Shown here: in pieces, positions 1 through 10,737 of the stretch
Position numbering within the stretch: position 1 is the first letter of the stretch
Layout of the letters: each line of letters begins with the position of its first letter
Assembly (NCBI GenBank): GCA_022496805.1
Contig: CM040092.1
Coordinates: 15,518,113-15,582,112, forward strand
DNA length: 64,000 nucleotides
Reading direction: 5' to 3'
Origin: Pohlia nutans
Lineage: Eukaryota; Streptophyta; Bryopsida; Bryales; Mniaceae
Made by a program: the position numbers and the translations under genes
Notes under the pieces: model-generated
Databases searched by the model: none
Told to the model about the DNA's origin: nothing
What the model saw: only the letters and a program-made list of their open reading frames with translations

Positions 1-195
1 CCTCCACGTGCCTTGGGACTGTGACGACTCCTCGTCCCTCGAGCGCAAGATTGCGGGCTTGATGTAATTCCCGTTGTACGGGGGATTTCCGAACATGAAA
101 TCTTTCATGTCCAGGCTCTTGGACTTCTTCTTCAGGCTTTTGAGCTTGTCCATTCCCACCTTGTTGGCGATCCCATAGTAGTGCAAGCCATACAT
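1..195 (-). CDS. Exon 4 (partial) with NPPY methyltransferase motif
   Basis: The exon starts after a GTGCAG acceptor and runs off the window. It encodes MYGLHYYGIANK, a Lys-rich stretch, then FMFGNPPYNGNY. NPPY is motif IV of DNA amino-methyltransferases, where Asn and the aromatic residue position the target base. The remainder of the catalytic domain lies beyond base 1. Confidence 0.6.
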   Translation of the reverse strand, partial: MYGLHYYGIANKVGMDKLKSLKKKSKSLDMKDFMFGNPPYNGNYIKPAILRSRDEESSQSQGTWR

Positions 196-270
196 CTGCA
201 CAATTAGCAAGCAAATGGTTAATGATCTGTATGAGCATCGGAGACTCGAGATCTGGTTCAGCTAGGACAA

Positions 271-2051
271 TCATCCTCGAGTCGAAGATAGAAGAGGAGT
301 GCCAGCAGCAATGTTAGGGGGACAGCTTCTCAAATACACATACACGGACAACACTGACGACATACAAACACAGCAGGCATGAAAATATCGGAATTATCTT
401 CGACTCGAAGATAACGGTCTACCAATGCAGTGAGTCCCTACCTTCACAGCCAGCATGCATTTGGCACCCGTGTAGACGCCGAAGAAGTTCTCCCCCGGAG
501 ATGCAAAATTTTGGATGACATCCAAGTAGAACTCCATCCGTAGCTTGCTGGAGGACAATCTATACTTCGTCTCGTGGTTCCTCGCGGGCTCATCGTAGTA
601 CGCGATCGGGTTGGCGGAGTACTCTGGCCTAATGAGCCCAAGAATGTAGCCCGGGACATCTCGCTTATAGAAGAAGTGGAGATTGACGGTCGGGAATTGA
701 GACTGCCGAATTGGTATGTCATTGAGCCGCTCGGCTTTGCAGGCCTTGTAGACCGACTGTTTGTATTCCCAGTCGGCGAAACGAGTCTTGATGAACGCAG
801 ACGCTGCTGCGTCATCCCATGTCTCCACCGTAATCCAGAGCCACACTTTGGGCTCGTTTATTGACGGGTCATCCAGCTGAAAGAGCTTCTCGAGGAAAGG
901 GAAAAGCGGAGCCGGAGTGTTCGGGTCCTCGGATGGTTTGTGCTTCGGAACCTCCCGGAGATCCGCAATCCCGAAGCTCATACTCCTTTGATTGGGAGTG
1001 TAATTCCACGTCGCTGGATTCATGTTGAACACCATCGACGGTCCGTCATGGCCACGAAGTTGAATCTCGCCAGCCCGTTTTGGTACGCTTTTCTTGTGCG
1101 ACATGAAGCGAATGAACATATATGTCAACTCTTTGAATTTGTCCCCCATCTCGTTCACCCGCTTGTTCATGGCCTCGTTTGTTAGGCGCCTCTTAAAGAA
1201 ATCATTGGAGGGAGTGGCGAGGAGGAAGTCCCATGTTGCCGAGGAGAACCTAGATGTCTTCTTCCAGTCACTCCATTTTGCCCTGTCGATAGACCCGTCC
1301 TCCTTGACGAATTTCAGGGACTTGTCAACATTCATCAACTCCTGAAGAATGACCTTCTTGCGCTTGCGGCGCTCCACCCACTCACTGCCGCAGTAGTTGT
1401 CCAGGACAGGACGTTTGGGCTTCAACACTGAAACTTTGGGGTATATGAGTGTTCTATTCGGGGTTCTCCCGAGCAGATTTTGCACGTAAGTTTTCAGGTC
1501 GTCATCCGTGAAATGGCCCATGGGCTTGAAGAACTCGCGCTGCAACGCGTACCTTTTGTTGGCGCCTTTGGTTTGTTTATAAGGCAGGCTCGTCTCCGGA
1601 TTGATGATGTCCCCGTCGGTGTACTTGGTCAGAAATTCCTCCCACATGGCGTAGTGGTCGTCTGCGAGCGTCATGACCTTGATCTCATGTTTGATATCAC
1701 TGGGCCCCTTCACGTCGTTTCCTTCTTTTTTGGGATTGATACTCTGGAACCGACCGACGATCATGGTCGAGAAGGTCTGCAACACAATCAAGATCAAATC
1801 AGATGTTAGAGGCAGACGTTGGCTGGGAGGAACTTCTGATGACTATCTTCGAGTCGAGGATATTGGCTGCGGGTACTAACTGTAGATGGATGGATTGAGG
1901 AGGACATTAGGAGTTAGCATTGTTTCATTTAGGAAACATTCAATATCTAATGTACAAGAAATCTGGATGGTGTCGGGGGAATGAATGGAATGTTTGTAAA
2001 TGAGAATAGTCCTACGAAGAGCGACAGGCCGTATCTTCGAGTCGAGGATAT
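271..2051. repeat. Four copies of the palindrome in two introns of the methyltransferase gene
   Basis: Copies lie at 271-291 and 394-414 (intron between exons 4 and 3) and at 1843-1863 and 2031-2051 (intron between exons 3 and 2). Each fits TATCYTCGASTCGARGATA. There are exactly two copies per long intron and none in the exons or the 75 bp intron. The copy at 394-414 is a perfect inverted repeat about a single central C. Confidence 0.9.
442..1776 (-). CDS. Exon 3 (445 codons), central region of the ParB-like/methyltransferase gene
   Basis: An uninterrupted 1335 base exon runs from a TTGCAG acceptor to a GTAGGG donor. It is rich in Lys, Arg, Trp and aromatic residues. Its C-terminal end, SPGENFFGVYTGAKCMLAVK, continues in the next exon into MYGLHYYGI. 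Together these resemble the glycine-rich SAM-binding motif I followed by the conserved GI(E/D) strand of amino-methyltransferases. This order (motif I before NPPY) would fit alpha or gamma class enzymes. Motif I is only tentatively assigned. The middle 300 residues are unrecognised; a target-recognition role is a guess. Confidence 0.6.
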
Positions 2052-2075
2052 TAAATAATTGGGACGGGTACTTAC

Positions 2076-2201
2076 CTGCCACTTTGATGGTGATTGCTTT
2101 GCATTGTTCCCCCTAATCCTTGCCTCGTTGGCGTTCAGTGTGGGCCTCTGGAAGTGTTCCCAGATTAGTCGACCGCTTATGATCTCCGTCCCCCATGTTG
2201 G
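2076..2201 (-). CDS. Exon 2 (42 codons) of the ParB-like/methyltransferase gene
   Basis: This 126 base exon lies between a CCTAG acceptor and a GTAAGT donor and is in phase 0 at both ends. It encodes PTWGTEIISGRLIWEHFQRP and continues to SPSKWQ. Neither neighbouring reading frame is open across it and the splice signals are good, so the exon call is well supported even though no motif is visible. Confidence 0.6.
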
Positions 2202-2276
2202 CTAGGTGTGTTTGAGGTGGTTGGTGGTGTTATAGAATTTGGAGATGTGCAGCTGGAGAGGATCCAAAGTTCACAC

Positions 2277-3491
2277 AATGTATGTCTCCCACGTCCTGAG
2301 CTCATTTCGTCGTTTCTCGTCACATTTCTCTCGCTGCAGTTCCTTTGAAGCTGCGATGTTGTGTTGACCGTTAATAATCATGAACTTGCCATGTTGGATT
2401 TCCTCCCATGTTTTGGGTTTGTTCTTCAGCAAGTTCATGTTATTGTCAACGGGAGTGAGGCACACGACTTGCCGCTGTTTGATATCTGCAAGTTGAGCGA
2501 GCTTCGTCTTGCAGGTCTCCACAATAGCCTTCTCCAGCTTCCGGATGATGTACTCTTCGTTTGCTGGATAGCATTGGTCGATGGAAACCGAATGCTTGTC
2601 TTGATCAAAGATGTAGCAGGCTTGGTGTTTGTCCCAGAATTCCTTTCTTTGCTCAGCAAACGTCTCGTACTCTGATGTTGGGATTGGAGCGGGATTAGGT
2701 CTTGCCTCCACCTTTGTCAATGCTGATCCTGAGCTACCAGCGGTTGACGGTCGTGCGGCATTCGTTGAATTTCTCCTATTCTTCCTAGCTTCACCTACTG
2801 CTGCTGTTTCAGGTGTTGAAACTCGGGGGTTCGAACGGGCTCTTTTCCCGGCACTGCCCCTACTTTCTTCGCGCGGTGTTCCCGACTGGGATCGGGTGGC
2901 GTCGCGTGCATCTGGGTCGTGGGGACGCCTTTCCCGGATTGCTGTGGTAGGCGATTTGTATTTCTCGCCTGCGTATCTGTCCAGAGCCATCCAGATGTGG
3001 CAGAGCTTTCGCGACAGGATATTGGCTCTTGACTTTTGCTATGGGATGTATTTCTCAAATGCACTTTTCAAATCTGGCGAGGAGGAGAATTGCATGGACC
3101 CCATGAGGACGTCCATGTTAAATTGCAGTCCCTTGTCATCCACTTTGATGACAAGGGAATGGAGGTGAGGTTTCGGATGGCCGCTATCGTCCATTTCATT
3201 CAGGGTTATGACAAGGTAATCGCTGTGGTGGCACTCGACGATTGTGACCTTCTCATTGTTGCTCCACACGAGGAAGGCCGGACTTCCTTTCTCACGGTGC
3301 TTGAGATATACATAGTTCTTGAACTAGCTCACCCCGAATGTCCAAGCTTCCACGCAGTCCTTGAACTTCCACAGCGATCCGTAGGATGACTCCATCTCGA
3401 CTGGGATGAATGACTCATTCTCCAATGGATTCTGGAAGGGCTCCATGTATGGCAATGTGGAGGAATAGTCATACCCGTCCGACTGAGCCAT
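2277..3491 (-). CDS. Exon 1: N-terminus, basic linker and GQH (ParB-like) motif
   Basis: The ATG at 3491 begins MAQSDGYDYSS and follows a GTGCAG acceptor-like site about 12 bases upstream, suggesting an intron in the 5' UTR. The frame stays open for 405 codons apart from TAG at 3324-3326 and 3039-3041. Residues about 165-275 are rich in Arg, Ser, Thr and Pro and look like a nuclear-localising linker. The end of the exon carries KFMIINGQHN, matching the GxHR/N loop of ParB N-terminal and sulfiredoxin-like nucleotide-binding folds. The exon ends at a GTGTGA donor after ETYI. The 75 bp intron that follows has no palindrome. Confidence 0.55.
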
Positions 3492-3551
3492 TGCAATAGA
3501 CCTGCACATGTCATTTGGAATGCGGTTTGTTAGAGACTGTTCAGTACTCAA

Positions 3552-4412
3552 GGATCTTCGACCCGAAGATATCTTAGGTCTTTGGGATGCGTTAGTACTG
3601 TTGGGATATATCGATTTCATCTTGGACTCGAAGATATTCCTGCTAGAGTTCACGATATTGCATGTGGATACATTGTTTATGTCGTGGGTTTGGTTAACGT
3701 TATCTTCGGGTCGAGGATAAACTGCTGGCTTCGTGGCAAACTACGAAGTAGTTGTGGTTTACATTTGGTGGCTCACAGATCTCTTCTCTGCAGTTGATAA
3801 TATATATCTTTGAGTCGAAGATATAATAAAGGGATCCTCGACTCGAAGATAAATTGTTGGATATTCTTGTGACTTAGAGATGTTTCTCTACATTTGTGTC
3901 CGTCATCGTTTAAGAGAGGTACTCATAATCATTGAGACTTATGCCGATCAATTTGGGACCCTTTATTTATCTTCGAGTCGAGGATATACTCGCTGGTTTC
4001 TAACATTTCCTCAAGTGAAATGCCTTTTCCTATTGGTATTGGAGTTTGGTTCGTGACAGTTATCCTCGACTCGAAGATAACTGTGTGATTTAGTTGTTAC
4101 TGTGTCTTTAATTGTGGTACTTTTTTACGAGACATTCTACGGTTTAGTCCTTGGACTATCTTCGACTCGAAGATAATGCTGCCTATCGGGTTGATGTTCT
4201 GTTGCTTTTTTCAGAATATATCTTCGAGTCGAAGATATTCCTACAGAAGAGTAGGCTTTTTTATCTTCTTGGCATATGCTTTGCATATTTATCTTCGGGT
4301 CGAGGATAAATTTTGTGAATACGACTTAGTATTTCTTGTATTAGTCTGATAAGTTTTTAATTTACAATTGGTATTTTTGGTTCGAGGATTAATATCTTTC
4401 AGTCGAGGATAA
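3552..4412. repeat. Eleven dispersed palindrome copies upstream of the methyltransferase gene
   Basis: Copies begin at about 3552, 3617, 3700, 3804, 3832, 3967, 4060, 4156, 4218, 4289 and 4392. Each is 21 bases with arms TTATC(T/C)TCGA or TATATCTTTGA-like variants and usually G or C at the centre. The DNA between copies is not repeated. Start-to-start spacing ranges from about 28 to 135 bases. The region is just 5' of the likely start codon, so the copies could be promoter, leader or 5' UTR intron elements. No convincing gene lies here. Confidence 0.9.
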
Positions 4413-4454
4413 TTGTATTTTACTCTTTGGTAAATTTTAGGGCTTCTGAGGCTG

Positions 4455-4575
4455 TTATCTTCGAGCCGAGGATAATTATCTTTGGGTCGGAGATAATTAT
4501 CTTTACGTCGCAGATAACTATCTTCGACTCGAGGATAATTATCCTCGAGTCGAAGATAATTATCTGTGACGTGAA
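4455..4575. repeat. Head-to-tail tandem array of the 21 bp palindrome
   Basis: Five palindromes abut with no spacer at 4455-4475, 4476-4496, 4497-4517, 4518-4538 and 4539-4559. A degenerate sixth follows from 4560. Units 2 and 3 have changes in the arms that are partly compensated on the other side. This shows the unit is exactly 21 bases and can expand in tandem. Open frames on both strands across 4420-4678 are a by-product of the repeat. Confidence 0.9.
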
Positions 4576-4967
4576 TGTACTTGCATTTATTTCAAAGATG
4601 ATTATCTTCAAAATGCCAGTGGATTTAGACACTCAGTGGCTTGATACGTATAATTCTAGTATTGACGCAAGAATATAAGTGCAATAACAAGAATGCGAAG
4701 ACATGAAAATCAAAACCACAGCAAACCGTAGCTACAAATAAATGAAACTGGCCACAAAAACAAAACCTCCCTCTCAGAAATCAAAATCACCAATTCAAAG
4801 TTATCAAGCTGAGGTCTTGTTTGTTAACGGAATTAACCAGACAAATCACTCCAGCAATACAGTTCATACATGAATATTCAAATACAGTAAGAAAAAGTGT
4901 ATTCATAACTCAATTTATAAGAAATTTGAATCACCAACATTGAATTCCATAAATCAAGTCAAAGAAA

Positions 4968-5112
4968 CAACCCTGAAACCCTGAAACAAGCCTGAAGCAA
5001 CCCTGAAACCCTGAAGCAACCCTGAAGCAACCCTGAAACCCTGAAACAATCCTACAACGCTGAAGCAACGTTGAAACCCTGAAGCAAAACACAAAGAAGC
5101 AACCCTGAAACC
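4968..5112. repeat. CCTGAARCAA-type minisatellite
   Basis: About 140 bases consist of irregular repeats of 8-10 bases of the type CCCTGAAAC, CCTGAAGCAA and AACCCTGAAG. It resembles, but is not, the plant telomere repeat CCCTAAA. It lies in the presumed intron just 3' (minus strand) of the exon at 5153-5329. Confidence 0.8.
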
Positions 5113-5152
5113 TCGACAAAGAAATAACAGAGGTTTTTGGGTTTAGAATTAC

Positions 5153-5329
5153 CTGATTCTTGAAGCTGTCCAAACCGCACGTCCACCTCCGAGTAGGCGT
5201 CTGAAGAACTACCACATCAGAAGTCGCCCCCTCTACAGTGCCCAAATCGCCAACCTCACCAAATCCAGGAACAACACAGCACTGATGCTGCTCCAAACTC
5301 TTGAGCACAGAATGCGAAGGAGAAACAGT
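5153..5329 (-). CDS. Orphan exon of an unrecognised protein (59 codons)
   Basis: A minus-strand open stretch lies between a TTTTGTAG acceptor (5330-5333) and a CAG/GTAATT donor (5153/5152) and is in phase 0 at both ends. It encodes TVSPSHSVLKSLEQHQCCVV and ends DSFKNQ. Base composition is clearly higher in GC than the surroundings. The minus-strand DNA upstream (5341-5600) is pyrimidine-rich, with an AGGGTTT box typical of plant 5' UTRs. I see no following exon, because the downstream DNA is the minisatellite and then the palindrome zone. It may be the 5' part of a gene cut off by rearrangement. Confidence 0.35.
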
Positions 5330-5333
5330 CTAC

Positions 5334-5691
5334 AAAATTAACCCTAAACACACAAGGCGAGGTGCACACAGAATTGAGCACAACAATCACACAAAAATCA
5401 CACAAGAAAGAGGTTCAAGAGCGACGGGATGGGAAAGAAGCGACGGAGCTGATGTAGGAAACACGGAGGATACACGGAGGATACACATGGAGGAAGAAAC
5501 ACACGATGACGACAACAGAGGAAACACAAAAAAAGAAAACGGAGCTCAAAATGCGTGCACAGTAGAATGGGGAAGGCGAGCTCCAAACCCTAGCTCCATC
5601 GGGGAGGGGGAAGGAGATGAATGGGCAGGTAAGCGTATGCAGCGACTGCCCGCCCTTTTCTAAATTTTTTTTTTTTTTTTTTTTTTTCTGT
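5334..5691 (-). promoter_or_regulatory. Possible 5' UTR/leader region
   Basis: On the minus strand this stretch is CT-rich with the motif GGAGCTAGGGTTTGGAGC and several short tandem pieces (GTATCCTCC). A short upstream frame, ATGGAGCTAGGGTTT, stops after 17 codons. Together with the exon at 5153-5329 it resembles the transcription start region of a plant housekeeping gene. A poly-T run lies at 5666-5687. Confidence 0.25.
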
Positions 5692-7578
5692 TTAACCCTT
5701 TAACGTTCCGATTAAACACTATTTTCAAAGATTTGTTCTAAAATGGTTGATGAAAAACTAAAATGGAGTTGGTGTAAAAAGCAAAGTTGTAAATGTCAAC
5801 ATGAAGATAACATCTGTACAGTTGGATTCATCAAATTTATTGTGAATATTTTTCAATTAATTTTGCAAGGTTTTTGCTTGAAAATTAATCAAAAATCCCC
5901 AATAAACAAACAACAATTGACAAATATTGTAATGAAATTGTAATAACACGCACTACAAGATGGTATGGTCTCCATTATTTGACTATACTTATAATGGAAA
6001 ATCATGTGTAAGGTCTCACTTTTTGAACTAAGATTGAAACTTGACAGAAACCACTCGAGAAACCACTTTTGTAATTTTTCAAAAATTCACATTATCTTAT
6101 TTTGAAGATCCATACCGTACAAATGGTACTTAACTAGCACAAGAATCAAGAGAATTTTGGATGGATGAAAAATATCACCGTATGTGGTGAAGGGACGCGT
6201 CAGAATTCATACAGCGTCTACAATATGGACGTTGGCGCGTCAAAGGGTTCATCAATACTAATGAAGGTAATTCCATCATTTTCATACCCCTAAATGTAAT
6301 TCTATCATTTTCAACCCCTAATGCCGAGCCTATAAAGGTAATTCTATCATTTTCAACTCCTAAATGTCCCAGCATCCAGAAACTGGATGACGAACAGATT
6401 CAAAGCCTTGCAACTTTCTCATACAACCTCGCATCACTTTCATCCAAGTCACCTTTGTAAGCCTATTAAATTCTGCACTAATTGCAATAAATTTCTTGCG
6501 ATGGAGAGCTGTTGATAATATTGGAGGGGCTTCCAAATGCAATTATGTCAAATTTGTTGGGTAGAATACTTTAGAATTGGTATACAAAAAAAAGTTATAG
6601 ATTACGCATTTTAGATTTAATCCGTACGATTCGATTCACCAATACTATCACAAATGCTTTATTAATATATAATTTGAAAGATGAAATTAGATATTTACTC
6701 TAAATTTGGTTACAGTCAAAATTATAATAATTTTGTAGTAAATTTGTTGGAATGAATTCTAAATGATATAATCTTAAACATAGTGATTTAGTGAAAACTT
6801 GGTATCCCATTAAATAATCCTTTAGTGCTGAGGGTACTGTAGCTGAAAGCACTCGATTTCAGTGGATTGTTCCGCTGTGCTTGAGACTAAATAATATAAA
6901 ATAGGTTAAATTAGGAAGTTGCCGTACAATTCTATTCTCAACTGGGGAGCGCACATTTTATAAAAATTTATAAATCATCCAATGGAGGGATTGGAAGATT
7001 ATAATATGTATATGACCTGTATAATGCATGCATAAAAATGAGATTTTGGGGGGGTGTGTGCCTTCAAAGTTAAATAGAATTTGGGTTAAATTTTTAAAAA
7101 TGAAAAAAAAAAGGAAGTTCAGCTATGCCCTATGTCCACACCTCTTTGTTGCAATCTTTCATATCAAGAATAGACTCACACATAATTATTGTGAATTTTA
7201 AGTATAAGTGACTTATCCAAATACGGTTTAGCTAAAATTGTATACGTTGAAAATTGACAATAGTGGGTACATTAGTCAAGATGAGATTACACACACTAAT
7301 GGAAGACGAAAAAAAGAACACAATCCTTCGAGACCTGAACAAACTTCCAAACACAAAAAATATTGCATAATACATACATGTGTTGCATTTGTAAGTATTT
7401 ACAGTATTTTCAAATATTTTCTAGTATTTTCGCGTTCTGTTGTTAGATATTTTGATAGTAAGTTGTACAATTCCATATTGAATTTTTTTTCTGAAAGGTG
7501 TGTAATGTATATAGTAAAATCTAAATTTCAAATTTGAAGTTCCACTATAATGTGGTCAACTGGGTACTGAAGGGTTAA
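5692..7578. mobile_element. TTAA-flanked non-autonomous element (piggyBac-like ends), about 1.9 kb
   Basis: TTAA at 5692-5695 is followed by CCCTTTAACG, and AGTACTGAAGGG is followed by TTAA at 7575-7578. Internal sequence around 7040-7200 matches, in inverse orientation, the element at 57377-58670. No transposase frame is present. A TTAA duplication with termini starting CCC is the signature of piggyBac-type elements. Short repeats of GGTAATTCTATCATTTTCAA occur at about 6265-6360. Confidence 0.5.
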
Positions 7579-7582
7579 ATCT

Positions 7583-8655
7583 ATGACCTCATTTTTGCAA
7601 TGCCACTTTTGAACCTCAGTCAATTCAATTTCGGCTTGGTTTAGAACTTGACATACTTCAATCTATATTTGTATTTCTAGAAGAATATGTACTCATGTGA
7701 CCCTAAACCCTAAACATTAAATAGGATATTAATAACTTGGTGAATTATATCCAAAAATTTGGATGACCTTCATCCAAGCATTGACGAAAATATGAGAAGG
7801 GTTTGAATCAGTTAAGAACGATGGTTTTCAGAGATGGTTATAAAATTACATTATCTTGAGTTCTATTTTTTTTTTGTCCAAATTTCGATTGAATTGAGAA
7901 TGAATCATATGCTACTGTTGTTCGATGCATTTTATTCGCAAAAAATGGAATCTGACTATTGAATTTCCGAAATACACATATCTGATATAGTCCTACTGTC
8001 ATAATAATTTCCATATTGAAAAAAGGAATGATGTTTTATTTTTTGAAAATTATCCATTTATCAATTCCGGAAGTCTTGTGTAATCTTAACCAATCATAAT
8101 TATCCAATTTCAAAATTTGAAAATACGAATAGAAGAGTTTAATTCATTGGTAAATACTTTTAAATTCACTAAATGAGGATTTTTAAGTACTTTGAAAACT
8201 TTTAATGTACCATTGGGTACAAGATGGTTACGAAATATCGATAGTGTATAAAAGAATCCTAAACTATTGTATGATTTTAAAGTATTCTTTTTTTAATTAT
8301 TATGAAGTCGAGGCACGCTTCATCAATCATGCGTAATGGAGGGAAGAGCGTGCAGACGTAGTACCCTCCAATGCAACAAGTTGTTGTCTTGAGAGCAAGG
8401 GCACAAAAACAAAGAACATGAGATTAAGGAGAGAAGTTGTGAAAATAGTGAAAACAATGACCTCATTTCTGCAAGGCCACTTTTGAACTACAATAACATC
8501 AATGTTGGCTTCCTCTATGACTTCACATACTTCTACATTTTTATTTTTAGCAAAACAAATAATGAAGTATGACTAAATCCAATCATTAGAGAGGACGACA
8601 ACTTGGTGACAAACCTCCAGAAAATTACACGATTTTCCTCCAAGCATTGATGAAT
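7583..8655 (+). repeat. Diverged direct duplication (about 200 bp units, 870 bp apart)
   Basis: The segment starting ATGACCTCATTTTTGCAATGCC at about 7583 and ending near GACCTTCATCCAAGCATTG (7785) recurs at about 8459-8655. Shared blocks include GCCACTTTTGAAC, CACATACTTC and AACTTGGTGA. No open frame of note runs through either copy. Confidence 0.6.
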
Positions 8656-8742
8656 TTCATCCAAGCATTAATGATTTTCATCCAAACATTGATGATTTTC
8701 ATCCAAGCATTGATAATTTTCATCCTCGCATTGATGATGCAT
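8631..8742 (+). repeat. 21 bp minisatellite, about five units
   Basis: Units close to TTTCATCCAAGCATTGATGA repeat with a 21 base period, the later ones diverged (CATCCTCGCATTGATGATG). This is a simple tandem expansion of the end of the duplicated segment that precedes it. Confidence 0.75.
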
Positions 8743-10150
8743 CCTCCTCCTATAAGTACATCGAGTTCTATCATTAGATATGCATGAAGTATTTATTAAG
8801 TACGTCATGACTGTACTCTTATCATATGAAAGATTGAAGAAAGTACATGATTTTACACAATTAAGTACCTAGGATAGTACTATTGAATTACACCATCATG
8901 TAGTGCTATTTATATATTATGTTGCATTATGGGAAATTTCTTAGAATATAAACATTTAGGTGTCTTACTTATTTGTACAAATTAAATTGATGACAACGAT
9001 GACAATTTATTGAATCCTAAGTAAATTAATCAACAAACCCTTGAATATTCAAATGCACATTCAGCTCTTGACAATTAACATCTTTTTCCTTCAAATTTCT
9101 AATTTTATATTAAAGCATATTAAATTTTGATTTCTTCGAGGAAATTAATTATCAACATAATAGTTCACTATGTTCACCAAAAAAATGTAGGGTGTCTTTT
9201 ATACATTAGACCTACAAAGTAACTATAAATTGATATAAGTAATGTTTGGTTTTTTAAAACCAATTTCCTGGAATTCTAGATATATTCCTAGAATATAGGT
9301 GTAATATACCTTAATCACCCTATAAATAGTAATTTATTCCAACTATTATATACAATAATATTCTGGAATTTATATATAGATGAAATTTCTAGATTTTGAA
9401 TGGGAGACTCCATCAGCATAGGTTCGAATGAGTAACCCTATGACCATTATGAAATTATTACGTTTTTGGCCATATTTGTTATACCGAGACTTTTTGCAGT
9501 CTTGTTTTTATCTTCGACTCAAAGATAAACCGTTTCATCTCCAGAATGATATTGTTTTATAAATGCGTAACAACTTCTAGAATTTCCTTACTATAGAATC
9601 AATATTTGTGCATTGTTTTTGTTGATTTCTATTTCTAATTTTTTCTATTTTAATAACTAGCATTTTGTCTCAAAGATTGCAGAAATTGCAAAATCATATG
9701 ATGTTTGTGCGGTGGCATTTTTACTTTTCCTCTGAGTCAGCTTATAGATGACGTTTTGGAGAAAAAATCTATCCCAAATTGCTTGATGCAAATGATTTAT
9801 TCAATTTGAAGTTGTTGTCTTACGAATTCTAACAAGAAAAAAATTAGAAGACAAGTGTATAGGAGGCGTTTTTTTGGTCTGTGAAGCTTGTCTTTGAACT
9901 AGCTATATTTAGAGTTCATATATGTTTGTAGCAGCTGAGAACACATTGCAACGTACATCACCATGCTATCACATGTCACATGCCACTCAAACTATGTTCA
10001 ACTGGTATAATAGTATGTTGAATTAAATTGTTATCACTTAAAACCAAAAATGTTCATCACTTGGATAGAAGTTGCGAAGATGTAGAGTTTACAGTTTGTC
10101 TTCATGTCAATTCAAACGACACTATGTACGATTAGTATAGACTTAATAGT
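8743..10150. other. AT-rich intergenic DNA without recognised genes
   Basis: I find no coding frame or RNA gene here. The only marked item is one palindrome copy at 9508-9528. Short hairpin-like AT stretches occur around 9240-9380. Confidence 0.5.
9508..9528. repeat. Isolated copy of the 21 bp palindrome
   Basis: TTATCTTCGACTC followed by AAAGATAA fits the family with one mismatch in the right arm. It is the only copy between the two clusters. Confidence 0.85.
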
Positions 10151-10737
10151 TTAACCCCTAAATGTTCTCATCCTTTACAAATTTGGCAGTTTTTCAAAGA
10201 TGCATTACAGAACGCAACTAAGAGGGATATTTTCAACTTGATGAATGAATAAAAGTTTTACATTATGAATTATGGATTCTATCCATACAGTTAGATTTGC
10301 GATGGTTATCACCAATATTTGTGTATTAAATTTCAAACTTAAAATGTAATGGTCGTTTGTAACAATTATGATTAGTACGAATAAGATATTGACAATCTAA
10401 TAATGAATTTTTGGGGTTGGGATGGGTTCAAATGTAATACTCTAAGTGTAGTGATGTTTGGCGATTTTTTGGTAGCTTATTTTTGGTAGTTGACTTTTTC
10501 AAGAGCACTTTTAGACTAAAATCTTTGGAATGTGGGGTGGAACACTACAATGTGAAATGAGGCATTAAAATTTCACAAGTCATCCCCTTTGTAATCGGAT
10601 CACACATGCACGAGGCTAACTTCCCATAAAAGTTTCAATAGAATTTTCACACTACAAGAAGTGCACGATGGATGAGAAATCGGAGTTCAAATCCGTTCAT
10701 CATGCAAAATATGCATGGTTGGGCGGTTAGGGGTTAA
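10151..10737. mobile_element. TTAA MITE (piggyBac-like ends), 579 bp
   Basis: TTAA at 10151-10154 and 10734-10737 bound a segment starting CCCCTAAATG and ending GGCGGTTAGGGG. Its interior matches, in inverse orientation, the elements at 48245, 55998, 60708 and 62371 (for example the blocks around GTATGGATAGAATC and the long fragment near TCACAAGTCATCC). It has no coding capacity. Confidence 0.65.

Larger units (their letters stand above)
1..3491 (-). pseudogene. ParB-like / DNA methyltransferase (NPPY) mobile-element-type gene, partial
   Basis: Four exons can be joined in phase 0: 3491-2277, 2201-2076, 1776-442 and 195-1 (continues off the edge). Donors are GTGTGA, GTAAGT and GTAGGG; acceptors are CTAG, TTGCAG and GTGCAG. 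The product exceeds 950 residues. In order it has an N-terminal region of unknown fold, a basic Ser/Arg-rich linker, a ParB/Srx-like segment ending in IINGQHNIAAS, a long middle region, a glycine-containing segment resembling methyltransferase motif I, and FGNPPYNGNY, the motif IV signature of N6-adenine/N4-cytosine DNA methyltransferases. ParB-like plus methyltransferase combinations are known in phages and plasmids. Exon 1 carries two in-frame TAG codons (3324-3326, 3039-3041), each one C-to-T change from CAG, so this copy is probably decayed. A palindromic repeat fills the introns and the 5' flank. The domain reading is moderately sure; activity and origin are unknown. Confidence 0.6.

Noticed and set aside
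574..3389. Plus-strand frames of 80-179 codons (574-864, 1480-1809, 2629-3168, 3036-3389)
   Set aside because: Antisense to the methyltransferase gene exons, which have splice sites and motifs.
4420..4678. Open frames on both strands (70-83 codons)
   Set aside because: Created by the tandem 21 bp palindrome, whose length is a multiple of three; no gene signals.
4968..5112. Interstitial telomere repeat
   Set aside because: The unit is CCCTGAA(A/G)C, not CCCTAAA, and its length is irregular.
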